Below are positions 60,843 through 64,000 of a DNA stretch of 64,000 bases, in pieces (positions within the stretch are counted from its first letter, which is position 1; the number at the start of each line of letters is the position of its first letter). A model generated the notes under the pieces. It saw nothing but the letters and a program-made list of their open reading frames with translations, was not told the DNA's origin and did not search any database. The stretch comes from Rhodospirillales bacterium. GTDB lineage: Bacteria > Pseudomonadota > Alphaproteobacteria > Micavibrionales > Micavibrionaceae. Both the position numbers and the translations under genes were made by a program. The stretch covers positions 200,905-264,904 of the forward strand of contig JACKIU010000003.1 in NCBI GenBank assembly GCA_020638295.1, read 5' to 3'.

Positions 60843-62069
60843 ATGCGCAGGCCGTCTATTCTTTTTATCAACCGCGTGTATCCGCCGGTGCGCGGTGCTT
60901 CGGGCCGGGTTTTGCGGGATCTGGCGCGCAGTTTTGCGCGTGAGGGCTGGCAGGTTACGGTGATTACGACCGGGCCAAAATCTCTAAGCGAGCGCGATGG
61001 GGCGGTGCGGGTGATCCGGGTGAAGGGGCCGGACCGTCCGGCGAATGTTCTGGGATATCTGTGGGTTTGGCTGAAATTGTTGATTGAGGCTTTACGTTTG
61101 CCCAAGACGCATTTGGTGGTGACGCTTACCGATCCGCCGTTTTTGGTGGTGGCCGGGCGGATTGTTACGGCGTTAAAGAGAAACCGTCATATTCACTGGT
61201 GTCAGGATGTGTATCCGGACGTGTTGCCGGCGTTGGGCGTTAATGTGCCGGAATTTTTGATGGGATTTTTGAAGGCGCGAGTGCGCGGAGCGATGAAGCG
61301 GGCCGACAAAGTGATTGTGATTGGGCGCTGTATGGCCCGGCATTTCAGTTATGACGGGTTCGATCCAAAGCAGATTACGGTGATTCCGAACTGGGCAGAC
61401 GCCGAGCTGGTGCAGCCCGTGGCACATGAGGGTGATGATTTTCCCGTGCCGCTGCCGGAGAGTTACCGGGCCCATGAAGATCAGCATAAGCAAGGGCCGA
61501 AGTTCCGCGTGCTGTATGCGGGGAATTTGGGGCGCGGACATCCGGTCGAGACGATTTTGCAGGCGGCGGAAATTCTCAATGAAACGCACAGGGACATTGA
61601 ATTTGTGTTTGTCGGCGATGGGCCGCGCCATGAAATGATCAACCGGGAGCGCACGCGGCGGCATTTGGAGAATATACGTTTGTTGCCGTATCAACCGGCA
61701 AGCCGTTTGAAGGATTTGATGGAAAGCGGCGATGTGCATCTGGTGACGATGGATGAACAGGCCGCCGGAATGATGGTGCCGGTGAAGCTGTATTCGGCGA
61801 TCGCGGCGCATCGTCCGTGTATTTTTATCGGACCGACGCAATCGGAAACCGCCAAAATTATTCAGGATTTCAAAACCGGGATGGTGTGCGCGCAGGGCAA
61901 TGCGCAAGGGTTGGCCGAGCAGATTCGACAATACCGGGAAGATCGTGATAAATGGTTTGTGGATTATGAAGGGGCCAAGGCGGCCTCGGCGGTCTTTGTG
62001 CCTCAGGAATCCATTAACGCGTGGGTCGAGCGGGCTTGGGCGGTGGTGGATCAGGATGTTCAGGAATGA
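60843..62069 (+). CDS. glycosyltransferase family 4 (WcaI-like)
   Basis: 408 residues. The N-terminal domain (RPSILFINRVYPPVRGASGR, REGWQVTVITTGPKSL) binds the acceptor. The C-terminal nucleotide-sugar domain has RVLYAGNLGRGHPVETILQA, FVFVGDGPRHEMINRER and the acidic motif near VTMDEQAAGMMVPVKLYS. Cytoplasmic, possibly membrane-associated. Sugar unknown. Its stop overlaps the Wzz-like gene by 4 bases. Confidence 0.88.
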   Translation: MRRPSILFINRVYPPVRGASGRVLRDLARSFAREGWQVTVITTGPKSLSERDGAVRVIRVKGPDRPANVLGYLWVWLKLLIEALRLPKTHLVVTLTDPPFLVVAGRIVTALKRNRHIHWCQDVYPDVLPALGVNVPEFLMGFLKARVRGAMKRADKVIVIGRCMARHFSYDGFDPKQITVIPNWADAELVQPVAHEGDDFPVPLPESYRAHEDQHKQGPKFRVLYAGNLGRGHPVETILQAAEILNETHRDIEFVFVGDGPRHEMINRERTRRHLENIRLLPYQPASRLKDLMESGDVHLVTMDEQAAGMMVPVKLYSAIAAHRPCIFIGPTQSETAKIIQDFKTGMVCAQGNAQGLAEQIRQYREDRDKWFVDYEGAKAASAVFVPQESINAWVERAWAVVDQDVQE

Positions 62070-63052
62070 GTCGAAACTCCATAGAGCATGAAATTGAAAC
62101 AGTTGAATCTGAGCAAACGCTGGGCGCGTTGATGCGTGAAATCTGGGCCGGGCGCGCATGGGTGCTGGCTGGTGCGCTTATCGGTTTGGTCGTGGCTTTT
62201 GTTTTGATGCAGGCGGCCGTGCCGCATTATGCGGCGCAGATGGTTTTGGCACCGGCCAGCCCGATGAATATGGCTTCGGGTTCTGATGAGGATGCTGCGC
62301 GGCCAAGCGCCGAGACGATGAGCTATGAGCGGTTTGAAGCGAGTTTTAAGGGCGTGGCGGTGGCCGGTCTTTTGTTGCGCGATCCTGAAATTACGGCGGG
62401 CCTCGCGCGGGATAAGGCCTTTGTTTTTTCGAAAAGCGAAGATGCGTGGAGCGCGGAAAAGCTGGCCGAGTATATTGCGCGGCGGGTTGAGGTTGATCCG
62501 GTCGGGGAGAGTTCTTTGCGGATTTTACGGTATTTGCATCCAGATGGAGAGTTTGCCGTGATGTTTTTGCAACGGCTGCACAACGTTTCTGACGGGCTGA
62601 TCCGACATGGATTGCGACGTGAGGTGAATGAGCGCATTGCGTATTTGAACAAGGCGATTGTCGAGAATCATAATCCCGAACACCGCCGGGCGCTGACCGA
62701 TTTATTGATGGAGCAAGAACGCTTGCGGATGCTGGTCTCGATTGATCAGCCTTATGCGGCGGCGTTGGTTGTTCCGGCGGCGGCTTCGGTGAAGGCGCAC
62801 TGGCCGGATGGGTTTTTGGTTTATGCGGGGTTTGGGTTTGCCGGAGCGTTGCTGGGCTTTGTGATGTTTAGCTCATGGCGTGCGGGACAGATGGATGTGT
62901 TGGCCGTTTTGCCTCAGCGTAAAGTGCGTCAGCAGGAGTGGTTTTTCCCGGAAAGCGGCAACAATAACGAAAAGCCGCGCCCGTTGACGGAGAAGAAGCG
63001 CTATAGCGCAAAAACCGATGATGAGGATGCGCCGTCCGAGGCGGCGGAGTAG
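62066..63052 (+). CDS. Wzz-like polysaccharide chain-length/export protein
   Basis: 328 residues from ATG 62066. Two membrane helices flank a periplasmic domain: the first WVLAGALIGLVVAFVLMQAA (about 35-54), the second LVYAGFGFAGALLGFVMFSS (about 265-285). The periplasmic part has charged helices (VNERIAYLNKAIVENHNPEH). A cytoplasmic tail without a tyrosine-kinase domain follows. This layout fits Wzz/PCP proteins, which set glycan length. Located between GT4 and GT2 genes. Confidence 0.75.
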   Translation: MSRNSIEHEIETVESEQTLGALMREIWAGRAWVLAGALIGLVVAFVLMQAAVPHYAAQMVLAPASPMNMASGSDEDAARPSAETMSYERFEASFKGVAVAGLLLRDPEITAGLARDKAFVFSKSEDAWSAEKLAEYIARRVEVDPVGESSLRILRYLHPDGEFAVMFLQRLHNVSDGLIRHGLRREVNERIAYLNKAIVENHNPEHRRALTDLLMEQERLRMLVSIDQPYAAALVVPAAASVKAHWPDGFLVYAGFGFAGALLGFVMFSSWRAGQMDVLAVLPQRKVRQQEWFFPESGNNNEKPRPLTEKKRYSAKTDDEDAPSEAAE

Positions 63053-63065
63053 GGGCGCGAAGGGA

Positions 63066-63926
63066 ATGAGCGCGCCGGATGTCAGTGTCATTATCACTAC
63101 CAAAAATGAAGAAGTCCGTTTGCCGACGTGCCTTGAAGCGCTGGGCCGGTTTGACGATGTCTGGGTGGTGGATTCCTATAGTGAGGATCAGACATGCGCG
63201 GTTGCGCGCGCGCGTGGAGTGCGGGTGATTGATTTTCAATGGGACGGTCGGTATCCGAAAAAGCGGCAATGGTGTCTGGATCGGCTGGATTTAAAATATG
63301 AGTTTGTGTTTTTTGTTGATGCGGATGAAATCCTGCCGCCTATGCTGATTGACGAAATTGCCGGGCTGGATTGGTGCGCGGCGGGGTATTTTGTGAAGGG
63401 TTTCTATGAATTTGACGGGCTGGTTCTGCGGCACGGGCTGTGCAATAACAAGCTGGCGTTGTTTGATCGCCGAAAGATCGCATTTCCCGTGGTTAACGAT
63501 CTCGATCTGGAAGGGATGGGGGAGATCGAAGGACATTATCAGCCGGTTTTAAAAGCCGGGTTTGAAAATGAAATTCTTGGGCAGTTGAAAACGCCGCTCT
63601 TGCATCGTGCTTATGATGATGCGCACAGCTGGGAGGCGCGGCATTTACGCTATGCGTGCTGGGAGGCCGGGATGAACGCCAAAGAGGCGTGGCCGATTGA
63701 CCCAAAGCCTTTGCGACAGGCGCTTAAGAAACTGTTTCGCAACGTTCCGTTTCGTCCTTTGGTTGCGTTTATTCATTGCTATGTGTGGAAGTTGGGTTTT
63801 TTGGATGGGCAGGCGGGTTATCGTTTTGCGTGTTCGCGGGTGCGGTACTACCGGATGATTTCAGATGCCAGTAAAGCGTTGGGGCCATCCGGCGCAGAGC
63901 CCACAGCGCCGCCTGAGCGCCTGTGA
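63066..63926 (+). CDS. glycosyltransferase family 2 (LPS-core heptosyl/glucosyl type)
   Basis: 286 residues from ATG 63066 (GGGA upstream). GT-A marks are SVIITTKNEEVRLPTCLEAL, VWVVDSYSEDQT, the DxD-type FFVDADEILPP and later AYFVKGFYEFDG-like strands. The region WPIDPKPLRQALKKLFRN and the FLDGQAGYRFACSRVRYYRM end match family-2 members near WaaE/KdtX. It transfers a sugar in surface glycan synthesis. The Pro-rich C-terminal tail overlaps a possible minus-strand gene. Confidence 0.88.
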   Translation: MSAPDVSVIITTKNEEVRLPTCLEALGRFDDVWVVDSYSEDQTCAVARARGVRVIDFQWDGRYPKKRQWCLDRLDLKYEFVFFVDADEILPPMLIDEIAGLDWCAAGYFVKGFYEFDGLVLRHGLCNNKLALFDRRKIAFPVVNDLDLEGMGEIEGHYQPVLKAGFENEILGQLKTPLLHRAYDDAHSWEARHLRYACWEAGMNAKEAWPIDPKPLRQALKKLFRNVPFRPLVAFIHCYVWKLGFLDGQAGYRFACSRVRYYRMISDASKALGPSGAEPTAPPERL

Positions 63927-64000
63927 TAACCGCGTTTTGAACGGGACCGGCCAGTTTCAGGCTTTTGCGGATTTGATATTGTTCGCGGCGCCCCAGTGTG
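63769..64000 (-). CDS. possible gene end entering from beyond the window
   Basis: A minus-strand frame is open from the window edge to a stop at 63769. The part outside the GT2 gene reads GRREQYQIRKSLKLAGPVQN and then AVITGAQAALWALRRM, which looks protein-like. The last 40 residues lie over the GT2 gene and look like noise. No family recognised; it could be the end of another surface-polysaccharide gene or nothing. Confidence 0.3.
   Translation of the reverse strand, partial: TLGRREQYQIRKSLKLAGPVQNAVITGAQAALWALRRMAPTLYWHLKSSGSTAPANTQNDNPPAHPKNPTSTHSNE

Overview
The window looks like chromosomal DNA of an alphaproteobacterium of moderate GC. The signs are a circularly permuted two-piece tmRNA, an alphaproteobacterial-type SspB, a GapR (DUF2312) protein, a COQ9/UbiB pair, an hflK-hflC-degP operon and a hemC-hemD-mitofilin-hemY haem cluster. 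I cannot name the species; a Micavibrio- or Rhodospirillales-like lineage is only a guess.

Layout. 0-4 kb: end of a sensor kinase with an Rcp1-like response regulator, a formyltransferase-like protein, a lone FlgC-like protein, a secreted protein and an EamA transporter. 4-12 kb (minus strand): branched-chain amino acid genes. ilvB is preceded by a leader peptide and attenuator. It is separated from ilvN and ilvC by a YafQ/DinJ toxin-antitoxin pair, an ornithine-type decarboxylase and a sodium:solute symporter. ilvC carries a one-base frameshift. 12-18 kb: miaA, a DegP-type protease, hflC, hflK and a divergent Mrp ATPase. 18-21 kb: folA, folB and thyA around a gene broken by three frameshifts. 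21-29 kb: a HAD-like protein, the tmRNA, an O-antigen ligase-like protein, SspB, a four-helix-bundle gene bounded by inverted repeats, a hydrolase, an ABC ATPase and tRNA-Arg(CCG).

29-40 kb is the accessory heart of the window. It holds a 671-residue exported protein with two DUF1554-like modules, a cysteine-rich exported protein and a giant protein of about 2,567 residues. The giant has a pseudopilin-like N-terminus, many tail-fibre-like repeats, lectin-like insert modules, a peptidase S74 chaperone domain and a C-terminal membrane anchor. Its gene contains a perfect 524-bp direct repeat.

40-57 kb returns to housekeeping: ubiB and COQ9 (ubiquinone), a stand-alone DotI/IcmL-like protein, gapR, a second O-antigen ligase-like protein, then tsaD-gpsA-EVE-EamA-acs on the minus strand. 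After that come hemC, an in-frame fusion of hemD to an HTH/mitofilin-like membrane protein, hemY and a rhomboid protease. 57-64 kb: a hypothetical pair, then TauE/SafE, a third O-antigen ligase/polymerase-like protein, GT4, a Wzz-like protein and GT2, which form an overlapping surface-polysaccharide operon.

The most unusual items are the duplicated ilvB tail flanking the toxin-antitoxin pair, the long tmRNA tag with two AANDN motifs and a duplicated terminal hairpin, the giant S74 surface protein, the hemD fusion and the DotI-like gene coupled to COQ9. Several one-base indels at short homopolymers (ilvC and the 19.3-20.2 kb gene) could be real decay or assembly errors.
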